A stretch of DNA of 64,000 nucleotides, taken from the NCBI GenBank assembly GCA_019695115.1, contig JAIBAP010000002.1, positions 62,001 to 126,000 on the forward strand. Reading direction: 5' to 3'. The position numbers and the translations under genes were made by a program. This DNA is from Caldilineales bacterium (GTDB lineage: Bacteria; Chloroflexota; Anaerolineae; J102). This document shows positions 8,200 to 18,847 of this stretch, piece by piece. The notes under the pieces are model-generated. The model did not search any database. It had not been told where the DNA came from and saw only the letters and a list, made by a program, of their open reading frames with translations. Positions within the stretch are counted from its first letter, which is position 1; each line of letters opens with the position of its first letter.

Positions 8200-9771
8200 A
8201 TGTCCGCCCCGCACTTCAAGATCACCTACTCCACCCTTTCCGCCGACAACCCCGAACTGCACGCCGCTTTCGACGCCGCCGTGACCGCGGCCAAGAGCGG
8301 CTTCGGCCGCACATTCCCGCTCCTGATCGGCGGCCAGGAACGCCGCGCCGCCGAAACCTTCCGCAACACCAGCCCCATCGACACCGGCCTGCTGCTGGGC
8401 TATTTCCAGAAAGGCAGCCGCCAGGATGGCCTGGACGCCATCGCCGCCGCCCGCGCCGCCGCGTCGGCCTGGTCGCGCACACCCTGGCCCGATCGTCTGG
8501 CCATCCTCCGCCGCGCCGCCGCCCTGATGGACGAGCGCACCTTCGAGATCGCCGCCATCATGAGCATCGAGATCGGCAAGAACCGCCTCGAGGCCCTGGG
8601 CGACATCGCCGAGACCGCCGACCTGGTGCGCTACTATTGCGACGACCTGGAGAAAAACGACGGCTACAAGCGCCAACTGCTGAGCGAGACGCCCAAACAC
8701 CGCAATTACAGCCTGCTCAAGCCTTACGGCGTGTGGTGCGTGATCTCGCCCTTCAACTTCCCCGCCGCCCTGGCCGGAGGCCCCACCGGCGCCGCCCTGG
8801 TGGCGGGCAACACCGTCGTCCTCAAACCCGCCACCGACACCCCCTACACGGCCTGGAAACTGGTCGAATGCTTCCGCGACGCCGGCCTGCCCGACGGTGT
8901 GCTCAATTTCGTCACCGGCCCCGGTCGCACCATCGGCGAGGCCCTGACCACCAGCCTGGACATCGACGGCTACACCTTCACCGGCTCGTATGATGTGGGC
9001 ATGCACCTGTTGCGCACGGTGGCGCAAGGCCCCTACCCGCGGCCGGTGGTGGCCGAAATGGGCGGCAAGAACCCGGTCATCATCAGCCGCCGCGCCCAGG
9101 TGGATGACGCCGCCTACGGCGTCATGCGCGCCGCCTTCGGCTTGCAGGGCCAGAAATGCTCCGCCGCCTCGCGCGTCTATGTCGAGCGCCCGGTCTATGA
9201 CGACTTCCTCCACGGCCTGCTCAAGCACACCGAGAGTATCGTCATCGGCGACCCGACGCGGGCCGAGGTCTTCATGGGGCCGGTGGCCAACCGCAGCGCC
9301 TACGAGGATTACCAGCGCTATTGCAGCGACCTGGCCGCCAGCGGCGAAATCCTCTTTGGTGGACGCGTCCTCACCGACGGTGACTACGGCAAGGGCTACT
9401 TCGCCACCCCCACCATCGTCAGCGACCTGCCGCTCGACCACGCTCTCTGGAAGACGGAGATGTTCCTGCCCATCGTCGCCGTCCATGCCATCGACAGCCT
9501 GGAAGAAGGGATGCACCTGGCCAACGACCACACCTACGGCCTCACGGCCGGCTTCTATGGCGACCCGGACGAGACGCAATGGTTCTTCGACCACATCGAG
9601 ATCGGCGTCTCCTACGCCAACCGGCGCTCCAGCGCCACCACCGGCGCCTGGCCCGGCTACCAGGCCTTTGGCGGCTGGAAAGGTTCCGGCACCACCGGCA
9701 AGGCCGCCGGCTCCTTCTACTACCTGCCCTTCTACCTGCGCGAGCAGAGCCAAACGCTGGTCATTCCGTGA
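8200..9771 (+). CDS. L-glutamate gamma-semialdehyde (1-pyrroline-5-carboxylate) dehydrogenase-type aldehyde dehydrogenase
   Basis: The 523-residue product is an NAD(P)-dependent aldehyde dehydrogenase. The catalytic pair is visible: Glu in VVAEMGGKNPV (about residue 287) and Cys in GLQGQKCSAASRVY (about 321). The N-terminal part and the C-terminal ATTGAWPGYQAFGGWKGSG stretch are characteristic of the RocA/PruA-type P5C dehydrogenases that oxidise glutamate semialdehyde to glutamate in proline degradation. An AGGAG ribosome binding site precedes ATG 8200. No proline dehydrogenase gene lies beside it, so the physiological substrate is inferred. Confidence 0.87.
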   Translation: MSAPHFKITYSTLSADNPELHAAFDAAVTAAKSGFGRTFPLLIGGQERRAAETFRNTSPIDTGLLLGYFQKGSRQDGLDAIAAARAAASAWSRTPWPDRLAILRRAAALMDERTFEIAAIMSIEIGKNRLEALGDIAETADLVRYYCDDLEKNDGYKRQLLSETPKHRNYSLLKPYGVWCVISPFNFPAALAGGPTGAALVAGNTVVLKPATDTPYTAWKLVECFRDAGLPDGVLNFVTGPGRTIGEALTTSLDIDGYTFTGSYDVGMHLLRTVAQGPYPRPVVAEMGGKNPVIISRRAQVDDAAYGVMRAAFGLQGQKCSAASRVYVERPVYDDFLHGLLKHTESIVIGDPTRAEVFMGPVANRSAYEDYQRYCSDLAASGEILFGGRVLTDGDYGKGYFATPTIVSDLPLDHALWKTEMFLPIVAVHAIDSLEEGMHLANDHTYGLTAGFYGDPDETQWFFDHIEIGVSYANRRSSATTGAWPGYQAFGGWKGSGTTGKAAGSFYYLPFYLREQSQTLVIP

Positions 9772-9783
9772 TAGGAATAATTA

Positions 9784-9900
9784 CGTATTGCATGTTGCGT
9801 ATTCCGTATCGTTACGCAACACGCAACACGCAATACGCAATACGCAATACGTAATGCGCAATACGGAATAACCAATAACCAATAACCAATAACCAACCAA
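9784..9900. repeat. Heptamer-array hairpin with TCGT loop, copy 2, plus caataac array
   Basis: Arms 9784-9808 and 9813-9837 pair with three mismatches around the same TCGT loop as the element at 6005. Acgcaat units continue to about 9866, followed by four caataac units to about 9900. The array fills the junction upstream of tyrS, which has no visible Shine-Dalgarno sequence. Confidence 0.85.
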
Positions 9901-9923
9901 ACCCGCTGCCAACCCACTCCCTC

Positions 9924-11153
9924 ATGATCCCCGCCGAAGAACAACTCACCATCCTCATGCGCGGCGTCGATTTTGGCGACGCCCTGACCTACAAGAACAT
10001 GGAGGCCGAGCTGCGCCAACGCCTGAGCGAGAGCGTCGCCACCGGCCGGCCCTTGCGCGTCTACTGCGGCTATGACCCCACCTCGCCCGACCTGCACCTG
10101 GGCCACACGATTTCGATGCGCAAACTGCGCCAGTTCCAGGACTTAGGCCATCAGGTCGTCTTCCTCATCGGCACCTTCACCGGACTGATCGGCGACCCCA
10201 GTGACAAGGACAGCGCCCGGCGCCAGCAGACGGACGAAGAGGTGACGGCCAAGGCCCGCTCCTACGCCGAACAGGCCTTCCGCATCCTCGACCGGACCCG
10301 CACCGAGATCCGCTATAACGGCGATTGGCTGAGCAAGCTCACTTTCAAGGATGTCATCGGCCTGGCCAGTTACTTCACGGTGCAGCAGTTCCTGGCCCGC
10401 GAGAAATTCGCCCTGCGCTACGAAAAAGGCGAAGCCATCTGGCTACACGAGTTCTTCTACGCCCTCATGCAGGGTTACGACGCCGTCGCCCTCCACACCG
10501 ACGTGCAGTTGGGAGGCACCGAACAGCTCTTCAATTTGATTGCCGGGCGCAAGCTGATGGAAGTCCACGGCCTGCGCCCGCAGATCGCCCTCACCCTGCC
10601 CATCCTGGTGGGAACGGACGGGCATCTGCGCATGAGCAAGAGCACCGGCAATACCATTGGCATCGACGATGCGCCGGAGGAGATGTACGGCAAGGTCATG
10701 TCCATCCCCGATAGCGCCATGCGCAGTTACGCCGATCTGGCTACTTCCTGGAATCCCAGCTATATCGAGCAGACCTTTGGTGACTGGGCCGCCGGCCGGC
10801 TGCACCCGCGCGACCTGAAGATGGCCCTGGCGCGCGAGATCACCGGCCTCTTCCATCCTCCGGCGGCGGTGGAGGCGGCCGAACAGCACTTCATCCGCAC
10901 CATCCAGCAGAAAGAGCTGCCGGAGGACATGCCCACGCTGATTGTTGGCCCCGACGACACGGTGGTGGCCCTGCTGGAGCGCGCCGGGTTGGTGGCCAGC
11001 CGCGGCCAGGCCAAGCGCGACATCCAGGGCGGCGGCGTGCGGCTGGATGGCGAGACCGTGACCGACCCCCACCACCATCCCGTCCCCGGCCCCGAAGGCA
11101 GCGTATTGCAGAAGGGCAAGCGGCATTATGTGAGGCTGATGGCGGAACCATGA
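9924..11153 (+). CDS. tyrS: Tyrosyl-tRNA synthetase
   Basis: The 409-residue protein is a class I aminoacyl-tRNA synthetase. The HIGH signature appears as HLGHT (about residue 55) and the KMSKS loop as RMSKSTGN (about 236). An S4-like RNA-binding domain occupies the C-terminal 70 residues ([28 protein letters not shown]). The length and the TyrS-type tail fit the bacterial TyrZ/TyrS branch. It charges tRNA-Tyr in the cytoplasm. Its stop codon overlaps the ATG of the following fusion gene (ATGA), so that gene is probably translated from the same transcript. Confidence 0.95.
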   Translation: MIPAEEQLTILMRGVDFGDALTYKNMEAELRQRLSESVATGRPLRVYCGYDPTSPDLHLGHTISMRKLRQFQDLGHQVVFLIGTFTGLIGDPSDKDSARRQQTDEEVTAKARSYAEQAFRILDRTRTEIRYNGDWLSKLTFKDVIGLASYFTVQQFLAREKFALRYEKGEAIWLHEFFYALMQGYDAVALHTDVQLGGTEQLFNLIAGRKLMEVHGLRPQIALTLPILVGTDGHLRMSKSTGNTIGIDDAPEEMYGKVMSIPDSAMRSYADLATSWNPSYIEQTFGDWAAGRLHPRDLKMALAREITGLFHPPAAVEAAEQHFIRTIQQKELPEDMPTLIVGPDDTVVALLERAGLVASRGQAKRDIQGGGVRLDGETVTDPHHHPVPGPEGSVLQKGKRHYVRLMAEP

Positions 11154-12973
11154 GTACAGGTGTTGCTACTCTTCCGCGCCGATTCACAGCCGCGAAGCAA
11201 CAAGAGCTTATCAGCCGTAATCAGTTTGCCGAGAGGCTGATTCGATTCGGCTGGATGCCGCATGTGCCAGAAGACCTGGGTGAGGATTTCATCGTCCATG
11301 TTTACTTCGAAGGCCGAGCCACAGGTGTTGTCTTTCATGTCCAAATCAAGAGTGTCATCAACCTGGACCAGCGCAGACGGGGCGAGTATGTAGGGTATGA
11401 TGATATCAAGGTCAAGGATCTGAAACACTGGGAGAGCTTCAGTTACCCTGTTGTGCTTGTCATTTGGGACATAGGCCTGCGCGAGGGGCGCTGGATTCTG
11501 GTCGATGATGCCATCGCTTATCTGGATCAACGGCGTCCTAATTGGCGCGAGCAGGATGGCAAGATCACGGTTCATCTTCCCTGGGGGAATAGCTCGGATG
11601 AACAGGGTCTGCTCCATCTGCGGCGCACTTTGGCGCAAAGCCTCATGCCCTCATTGCTCGACGGCAAGCCATTGAAATTTACTCTGACCCTGAAAGGTGA
11701 CGTGTCGGCAGATCCCGCCCAATTGCAGCAAACACTCGGCGATTGGCTAGTTGCTGGAGGCGAACTTTCCAATAAGCACTTCAAGGAGGCTAAGCTGCGC
11801 TTTGATCCACCAGAATTTGGGCGTTGGATCGGGGACCTTGAGTTTGAGGACTTCCGCTTGACCGCGACTACGCCTGTTAGCAAACACCAGGTTCAACTCA
11901 CAGTACTCGATGGGCGCGGACAATCACTGATCAGGCGGCAGATCGAGGTGGAACGCCGGCTCAAGATCGAAGATGGACAACACACCATCGAGTTCGCCAA
12001 CGCAGAATCATCCCAACCTGTCGTCATCAGCTTGAGTGTGCCTATCATCCATCTCGATCCGATTGAGATGGGCCCCGGCGAGTTTTCATGGCATGTGCAA
12101 GACCGGGGTCAGGATGCAGTCGAAGCACTGGAGATAGCTCGTTTTTGGAGGGCATGCGATACTGGCAAATTGCTACGCCTGGATTTCGATGGCGAGGGCG
12201 GCCAACTAGAATTTACAATACCTGCTCACCCTGTGAGTGATGACAGCGAGCGGATTGAATCAAGCATGCAACAGCTTTGCCTGCTCCAGCAGCGTCTGGG
12301 CCAACGCTTCCAGGTTCCGGCCGAGGGGCCAAGCGCAACGGATCTGGAGACCATCGGCATGTTGGCGATGATCGTTGAGCAAGGGAAGTACGAACACACC
12401 GCCCCGAAGTTGGTCATTAGCATGGAAGGTTCGTTCGATCGGGCGGGCTTGGCAAAGCTGGTCGACCTTTACGAAACGCAAGAGGATGCCGATTTTCGCG
12501 TATCAGGTGTCTTTGGTGAGATCAACTTGCTTGGACGTAGCCTTGACCTGGGGCCAGCTACCCGACACATTCACGGCAGGATTGACTCGTTGCCAGAAGA
12601 CATCGGCGACCTCATCCGACGAGCGCCGGTTGAGGCAAGTCTCCGAATCGGATTGGTTGATGTCACGCTCATTGACATCTATCCAGATTGGTTCAAGCGT
12701 GAAGCTGAAAGATTGGCCCACTTGCTGATCGAAGAAATCGGATCTGACGCGGTGTATCTCTTTGGCTCAATTGCCTGGGGCGGAGAGTATGCACCTGATA
12801 CCGACATCGATCTAGCACTAAGAGGTCTGGATGGCCTCCGATTCCTTAACGCCATCCAGCTTGTCGAGCGAGAAAGCGATTTTCCGGTTGATCTTGTTGA
12901 TATCGATAAGGTTTCTGATCAATTGCGCGACCGTATTATCATTTCGGGAGTTATGTTGAATGGATCCAAATGA
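11150..12973 (+). CDS. DUF4365-like N-terminal domain fused to MNT-type nucleotidyltransferase (putative antitoxin)
   Basis: The 607-residue protein has three parts. Residues about 15-150 resemble DUF4365, a family often found in defence-type proteins ([12 protein letters not shown]..., VVFHVQIKS, then VVLVIWD). A middle region of about 330 residues, rich in beta strands, is not recognised. The last 115 residues are a minimal nucleotidyltransferase with [21 protein letters not shown], that is GS followed by two catalytic aspartates, with one residue more than the usual GSx10DxD spacing of MntA. MntA proteins are antitoxins that AMPylate HepT toxins. The stop overlaps the next gene by 14 nt. 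GC is lower than in the neighbours (33 of 60 bases in the line at 12781 against 41 of 60 at 10801), which suggests transfer. Confidence 0.72.
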   Translation: MSTGVATLPRRFTAAKQQELISRNQFAERLIRFGWMPHVPEDLGEDFIVHVYFEGRATGVVFHVQIKSVINLDQRRRGEYVGYDDIKVKDLKHWESFSYPVVLVIWDIGLREGRWILVDDAIAYLDQRRPNWREQDGKITVHLPWGNSSDEQGLLHLRRTLAQSLMPSLLDGKPLKFTLTLKGDVSADPAQLQQTLGDWLVAGGELSNKHFKEAKLRFDPPEFGRWIGDLEFEDFRLTATTPVSKHQVQLTVLDGRGQSLIRRQIEVERRLKIEDGQHTIEFANAESSQPVVISLSVPIIHLDPIEMGPGEFSWHVQDRGQDAVEALEIARFWRACDTGKLLRLDFDGEGGQLEFTIPAHPVSDDSERIESSMQQLCLLQQRLGQRFQVPAEGPSATDLETIGMLAMIVEQGKYEHTAPKLVISMEGSFDRAGLAKLVDLYETQEDADFRVSGVFGEINLLGRSLDLGPATRHIHGRIDSLPEDIGDLIRRAPVEASLRIGLVDVTLIDIYPDWFKREAERLAHLLIEEIGSDAVYLFGSIAWGGEYAPDTDIDLALRGLDGLRFLNAIQLVERESDFPVDLVDIDKVSDQLRDRIIISGVMLNGSK

Positions 12974-13484
12974 GCTTTTGCGTTTGGCGGATGACTTGAC
13001 AGACGGTTTGGCGAGGTATTTGCAGCTTGAACGGGAGATCGAGGATGCCGGAAGCCGGCTGATCGACCAAAACCCCGATACCTTCGAACTCCGGGCGGTT
13101 GCAAGCATTCTGGAAGATGTGTACACCGGCGCCGAGAGCCTATGCCAACTCATCGTCAAGAGGCTGGACCGCGCCCAGCCAACCGGAAAGCGTTGGCACA
13201 AAGAACTATTGGAGCAGGTAAGTGTCGAAGCGCCAGGTATCAGACCAGCAGTATTGCAACCAATTACCGTCGAACGTATCGATCGTTATCGAAGTTTCAG
13301 ACACGTGGCGCGCAATATCTACGGAGCCGAGCTGGACTGGGAATTGTTGGCCGAGCTTCTGGCCAAATCCCCTACGACGATGGATCTGTTTTCTCAGGAC
13401 ATCAGGCAATTTGTGACCTTCCTGCAAATGATTACGGCTGATTTGTCTACTTCGCCATCAGACAAGGACAATCCTTCGCCATGA
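12960..13484 (+). CDS. HepT-like HEPN-domain protein (putative RNase toxin)
   Basis: The 174-residue all-helical product ends a two-gene unit with the nucleotidyltransferase fusion and overlaps it by 14 nt. The core pattern matches the HepT-like family in which the usual HEPN Rx4-6H motif appears as FRHxxRNxY: here SFRHVARNIYGAELDW at about residues 115-130, preceded by GKRWHKELLEQ and IRPAVL. HEPN toxins of this type cleave RNA or tRNA and are neutralised by AMPylation of a conserved tyrosine, which is present in the NIYG segment. The gene is clearly lower in GC than the surroundings (28 of 60 bases in the line at 13261). Its toxin role is inferred from family and context. Confidence 0.72.
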   Translation: MDPNELLRLADDLTDGLARYLQLEREIEDAGSRLIDQNPDTFELRAVASILEDVYTGAESLCQLIVKRLDRAQPTGKRWHKELLEQVSVEAPGIRPAVLQPITVERIDRYRSFRHVARNIYGAELDWELLAELLAKSPTTMDLFSQDIRQFVTFLQMITADLSTSPSDKDNPSP

Positions 13485-13512
13485 CCTTTGAGCGTCTTTT
13501 GCCTGCATCCCC

Positions 13513-14694
13513 TCAGAACTGCCCCTGCATCGACCCGGCATAGCCCGTCAGTTCCACATACCCATTGCCCGCAACCGCCTGGCCGCCGCTGGCGCCACTG
13601 ACGCGCACCGCTCCCTCCCAATAGGCATAGGAGACGTTTAGCTCCTGGTCGGCCAACCAGGGTTCCAGCTCGAGCTGCAAACCGAGGGAGGGGATGGTCA
13701 GGCGCCAGCGGCTGGGGTACTCGGCCTGGGTGCGGGGGCTGCGCCAGGCGTCTAGCACTTCGATCTGAAAGTCACCATGGCTCAGGCGGGTCACGTTGCC
13801 CTGGGGATCGACGACGCTGCCGGCCGAGAACGGGTCGACGCTGCCATCGTCCCGGCGCAGCTGAAAGACCTTGACCTCGGAACCATCGTCCAATTGCAGG
13901 GCGAACCAGTCCCACCCCACCTGATTGGCCGCCAGTGCGCTGGTGCTGTACTCGTGGTCCTTCCAGCTCAGACCGGCCACGGCATAGGTGCTGCCGCCCA
14001 CCGTCACCTGGCCCTCGCTGATCAACCGCGTCAGACTGTAATAGTAGGAGGCATTGCCAGGGTCAGGCCCTTTTTGGCTGTAGCCACGGTCGCCTTGCAG
14101 CACGGGGCCTTTGGCATCGGTCAGGGTCAGGTCGATGGCGACATCGTCCGCCCTTGCCTGCACGCGGGTGATGCCGGGCCGGCCGGGGACAGCCGCCACC
14201 TGCCAGTCCTCCAGCCAGACCTGGTACGGCTCGGCCCGCGCCCCCGCCAGACCCGCCGCGCCGCGGGCGAAACGCTCGAAGGCCCGGAAACGCCCGCCGG
14301 CCACATCGGTGAGGGCGAAGTGCCCCATGTAGATCTGTTCGGCGGCCCAGTTCGAGGCGCGCATCACCCGCTGGGCCGGCGGCAGCACGGCGCGGCGGAA
14401 GAGGGTGAACTGGTAGCCGAAATGACGGCCGTCGGCGGTCTCCAGATTGCCGGTGTAGTACCACCATTCGGTCTGGTAGTCATCGTGGGGGCCGTAGTCG
14501 GCCGGAAAATGGAGGGGGGCCGGGCCAGAGGCGCGAGCAAAACCGGCGACATCGGCGGCCGCCGCCAGCCCCTGCACCCGCGCCAGCCCCTGCGGCCTCT
14601 CTCTCTGGCTGAGCGCCGCCATCGCTGCCACGGCCAGCAGACCGGCCAGGAGGATGAACGCCAACCTTCGTCGCGGCGAGGGCTTTCTATTCAT
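13513..14694 (-). CDS. Lipocalin-like CrtC/AttH-family exported protein
   Basis: A 393-residue protein with an N-terminal signal or anchor segment (about residues 10-28). A double beta-barrel domain of the carotenoid 1,2-hydratase (CrtC)/AttH type follows: FPADYGPHDDYQTEWWYYTGNL (about 63-85), WKDHEYSTS (about 245), GWDWFALQL and a terminal YVELTGY. The family is often encoded beside FtsX-like permeases, as here. The start overlaps the permease stop by 8 nt, so the two are cotranscribed with the ATPase. A role as the substrate-binding or extracytoplasmic partner of the exporter is inferred; no carotenoid genes are nearby. Confidence 0.82.
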   Translation of the reverse strand: MNRKPSPRRRLAFILLAGLLAVAAMAALSQRERPQGLARVQGLAAAADVAGFARASGPAPLHFPADYGPHDDYQTEWWYYTGNLETADGRHFGYQFTLFRRAVLPPAQRVMRASNWAAEQIYMGHFALTDVAGGRFRAFERFARGAAGLAGARAEPYQVWLEDWQVAAVPGRPGITRVQARADDVAIDLTLTDAKGPVLQGDRGYSQKGPDPGNASYYYSLTRLISEGQVTVGGSTYAVAGLSWKDHEYSTSALAANQVGWDWFALQLDDGSEVKVFQLRRDDGSVDPFSAGSVVDPQGNVTRLSHGDFQIEVLDAWRSPRTQAEYPSRWRLTIPSLGLQLELEPWLADQELNVSYAYWEGAVRVSGASGGQAVAGNGYVELTGYAGSMQGQF

Positions 14695-17259
14695 AGCGGA
14701 TGGCCTCCGCCGCGGCCAGCTTGCTCATGCGGTGGGCCGGGTAAACGCCCGCCAGCAACGAGGCCGCCACAGCCACGATCAGCGCCTGAATGAAAGGCGC
14801 CGCTTCCAGTTGCAGTTGCAGCGTCCAGCCAAAACTGCGGCGATTGATGATGTAGATCAGGATCAGCGACAGGGCGAAGCCGGTGGGCATGGCCAGCAGC
14901 CCGGCCACCGCCCCCATCAGCCCCGTCTCCAGAGAGATCAACCCCCACATCTGGCGGGTGGTCACACCCACCGCCCGCAGGATGCCCAGGTCGCGTTGCT
15001 TGTCCAGGATCAGCGACAGCAGGGCGCTGAGCACACCGATGAAAGCCACGAGCGTGGTCAGGCCCTGCAGGGCGCCGGTGATGGCGAAGGTGCGGTCGAA
15101 GACGGCCAGCGCCTCGTCGCGCAAGGCCCGGTTGGGTCGCACCACCAGGCTTTGCACCGGGGTCAGGGCGTCTTGCAGCGCCGCTGTCACCTGGTCGGGG
15201 TCGAGACCGGCCTTCGGGTCGAGACGGAGAGCCAGGGCGTTGATGGCGTCATCCTGCCAGAGCCGGCGATAGAGCGGCAAAGCCATCAGCAACAGGCCCT
15301 GGCTGGAAGCATAGTCGTAGTAGACGCCCATCACCGGAAAAGTGCGCGGCCCCTGGGCCGTCAAAAGCGTGATCTCGGCCCCGCGGCGGGGCAGCCCCAA
15401 CCGGTTGGCCAGCGGCTCCGAGACCAGCACGCCGCCCTCTTGCATGGCCGGCCAGATGGCTTCCGCCGCCAGCTGGCGGTATTGGTACTGGCGCTCGTCG
15501 CCCACATCGGGGTTGTCCACCGCACCCACGGCGATCGGGCCAAAGGGCGAATCGACCGCCACCGAACGCAGGGCGTCCACCCGCGCCAGGCCGGGCCAGC
15601 CACGGACGATCTGCTCGGCGGCGGGGTCGATGGCGGCGCTGCTGGCGGTGGCGGTGGCGCCGGGCGTCGAGATGTAGATGTCGCCCTGCACGGTTTCGGC
15701 CAGCCACACTTCCACCGTGTGGCGGAAACTGCCCACCATCAGGCCGACGCCGATGCTGACCGAGACGGCCACCATCAGGGCGGCGATGGCGATGGCCGTG
15801 CGGCTGAGCGAATTGACCACGCTGCGCGGGCCAAAGCGCCCCAGCGCGCCCCATAGCCGGCCGCACACCGGCGCCGCCGCCCGCATGGCCAGCCCGGTGA
15901 CGAGGGGCGTCTGCATGCCGATGCCGATGACAATGGCGGCGGCGCCAGCGAAGGCGGTGGTCAGGCCCCGCGCCGGCGCCGCCAGCAGCGCCAGACCTGC
16001 GGCCATCAGGCCCAGGCTGGCCAGAGCCACCCATCGCACCGCCTGCCGCGCCTTGCCCTCCAGCTCGGAACGAGAGAGCGCCAGTCGCGGCGGCGTCGAA
16101 GCCGCTTCCCAGGCCGGAGGCGCGGCCGTGAGCAGGGTGGCGATCAGACCCAACAGCGCCCCCTTGACCAGGCTTTCGATCGGCGCCGCCACCCCTCGCA
16201 CCGTGACCACAAAATAGAGATCGTTGATGGTTTGGGTCACGGCCCGCACCGCCGCCTGGCCCATCAGCACGCCCACGGCCAGGCCCAGAGCCGACCCGAT
16301 CAACCCGATCACCAGCGCCTCACCGAGCACCAGGGCGAAGATCTCGCGGCGGGTGACGCCCAGGCAGCGCAAGGCGCCAAACAGCGGCCGGCGTTGCACG
16401 ACCGAGAAGGTCATGGTGTTGTAGATCAGGAACAGCCCCACCACCAGGGCCAGCAGGCTGAGCGCGGTCAGGTTGGTGCGGAAGGCGGCGGTCATCTGCT
16501 GGATGGCCCCGGCGCGGGCGGCCACGGCCAGCAGGTTGGCCTCGGTGGGCAGCAGGGCCTGCAGGCGCTCGGCGGCGGCAGGGTCATCGGTGGGCAGGAT
16601 GACATCGATGCGATCCAGCCGGCCGAGACGACCGGTCAACTCCTGGGCGGTGGCGATGTCGGTCAGGATCAGCCCGTCGAGGGCGCGGCGGCCCAGGCTG
16701 TCGCCCGGCTGCACCAGCCCGGCCAGGAAAACCGGCCGTTCGTAGCCGCCCACCATCAGCGTGAAGCCAGCCCCGACCGCCAGTCCATAACGCCCGGCCA
16801 CTTCTGCCGAGAGCAGCACCGCCCCAGGCCGGGTGAGGAAGGTCGACAATTCGGCCAGCGGCGCGCCCTGCTCCCCAGCCAGATAGCTGCGAAACGGCGC
16901 CTCGGCAAACAGGTCCGCGCCCAACAGCGTCAGCGGCCGGTCGCCCAGTTGGGGCGATGTCACCGTTTCGCTCAGCGCCGGCGCCAGCGGGATCCCGGCC
17001 GTGGCCGCGCCCTGGCGTCGCAGATTGACATAAACGCTCTCCTCCAGACCCTGTGGCCCGCCGACGATCTGATGGGTGGCGCGACCGGCCACGGCCTCGG
17101 TGCTGAGATCGAAGGCGCGGGCGGCGCTGGCATTGGCCAGGTCGATGGCCACCACCACCGCCACACCGAGCATGATGCCGATGACCATCAGCACCGATTG
17201 CCACGGGTGGCGGAGGAGATAGCGCCGGCCGATGGTGAAGAGGGGGTGGGAAGGCATCG

Positions 17260-17263
<4 letters not shown>
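14687..17263 (-). CDS. FtsX-like ABC transporter permease
   Basis: The 858-residue membrane protein has the layout of duplicated MacB/LolC/FtsX permeases. One N-terminal membrane segment (about 20-40) is followed by a large extracytoplasmic MacB-type domain. Next come three helices (about 265-375), a further helix pair near 410-470, a second extracytoplasmic domain, and three final helices including [32 protein letters not shown]. It should form the membrane part of an exporter with the ATPase that overlaps it by 4 nt upstream. These transporters usually move lipids, lipoproteins or hydrophobic compounds rather than importing solutes; the cargo is unknown. Confidence 0.9.
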
Positions 17264-17973
<710 letters not shown>

Positions 17974-18121
17974 GGGATCGTCGTTCGAGCGAGCTGGAGG
18001 GGGTCGCCGCTGCTGCCTGGGCGACGGCGATGAGGGAGCGCCGAACGGTGTTGGCGGAGCGGGGACTTGATGTTAGACTGCACGGCATCCGCACTTCGTA
18101 CCTTCGCCGGCTGAAATCGTC

Positions 18122-18847
18122 ATGACCCTCGCCCTCCTCGCCTCTTGCACTGCCACAGCCTTTCGCCCCGGTCTGACGGCCGCCATCCTCAAACTTGCCG
18201 GCGACCTCGGACTCGATCTCGCGATCCCCAAAGCACAAACCTGTTGCGGGCTGCCGGCCTGGAACGCCGGCCAATCGTCCGCCGCCCTGGCCGCCGCCCA
18301 ACACACCCTCAAGGTGTTTGGCGGCTACGAGACCATCGTCACCGCCTCGCCCGGTTGCTGGCAGATGCTGCGCCAGCACATCCCCGCCTTGCTTGCGGGC
18401 GGGCCGCAGGCAGCCGAGGCCCAGCACCTGGCCGGCCGCAGCCTGACCTGGCTCGATTTCCTGGCCCACAACGGCTATCTCGACCGGCTCGATCTCTCCT
18501 TCTCCGGCAAGATCGCCCTCTTCGTCCCCTGCTCTCAGGCCGATGACCGTCCCCTCCGCCAGATCCTGGCCCGCGTGCGCGGCGCCGCCATCCTGCCCGA
18601 CCCGGTGCGCCAGTGCTGCGGCTGGGGCGCCAACCTGACCTGGCGGCATCCCGACCTGGGCAGCGCTCTGGCCCGCCCGGTGACCTCGGCCCTGCGCCTC
18701 AGTCGCACCGACCTGGTCCTGACCAGCGATGTCGATTGTCTGCAACACCTGGCCCCGCTCCTGCGCGAGACGGGCGGCCCGGCCATCCTCCACCTGGCCG
18801 AGTTCCTGGCCGATCCCCGGGTCTGCCAGATCGTGAGGGCAGCCTAA
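18122..18847 (+). CDS. lutA: LutA-like (Fe-S)-binding oxidoreductase subunit
   Basis: The 241-residue product contains the two cysteine-rich CCG domains of the LutA/GlpC/HdrD family, visible as TCCGLPAWNAG (about residue 41) and QCCGWGANLTWRHPDLG (about 160). LutABC oxidises L-lactate to pyruvate through iron-sulfur clusters. The size matches LutA (about 240 residues). The stop codon TAA is followed directly by the next gene's GTG, so the pair is translationally coupled. LutC is not encoded here. Confidence 0.85.
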   Translation: MTLALLASCTATAFRPGLTAAILKLAGDLGLDLAIPKAQTCCGLPAWNAGQSSAALAAAQHTLKVFGGYETIVTASPGCWQMLRQHIPALLAGGPQAAEAQHLAGRSLTWLDFLAHNGYLDRLDLSFSGKIALFVPCSQADDRPLRQILARVRGAAILPDPVRQCCGWGANLTWRHPDLGSALARPVTSALRLSRTDLVLTSDVDCLQHLAPLLRETGGPAILHLAEFLADPRVCQIVRAA

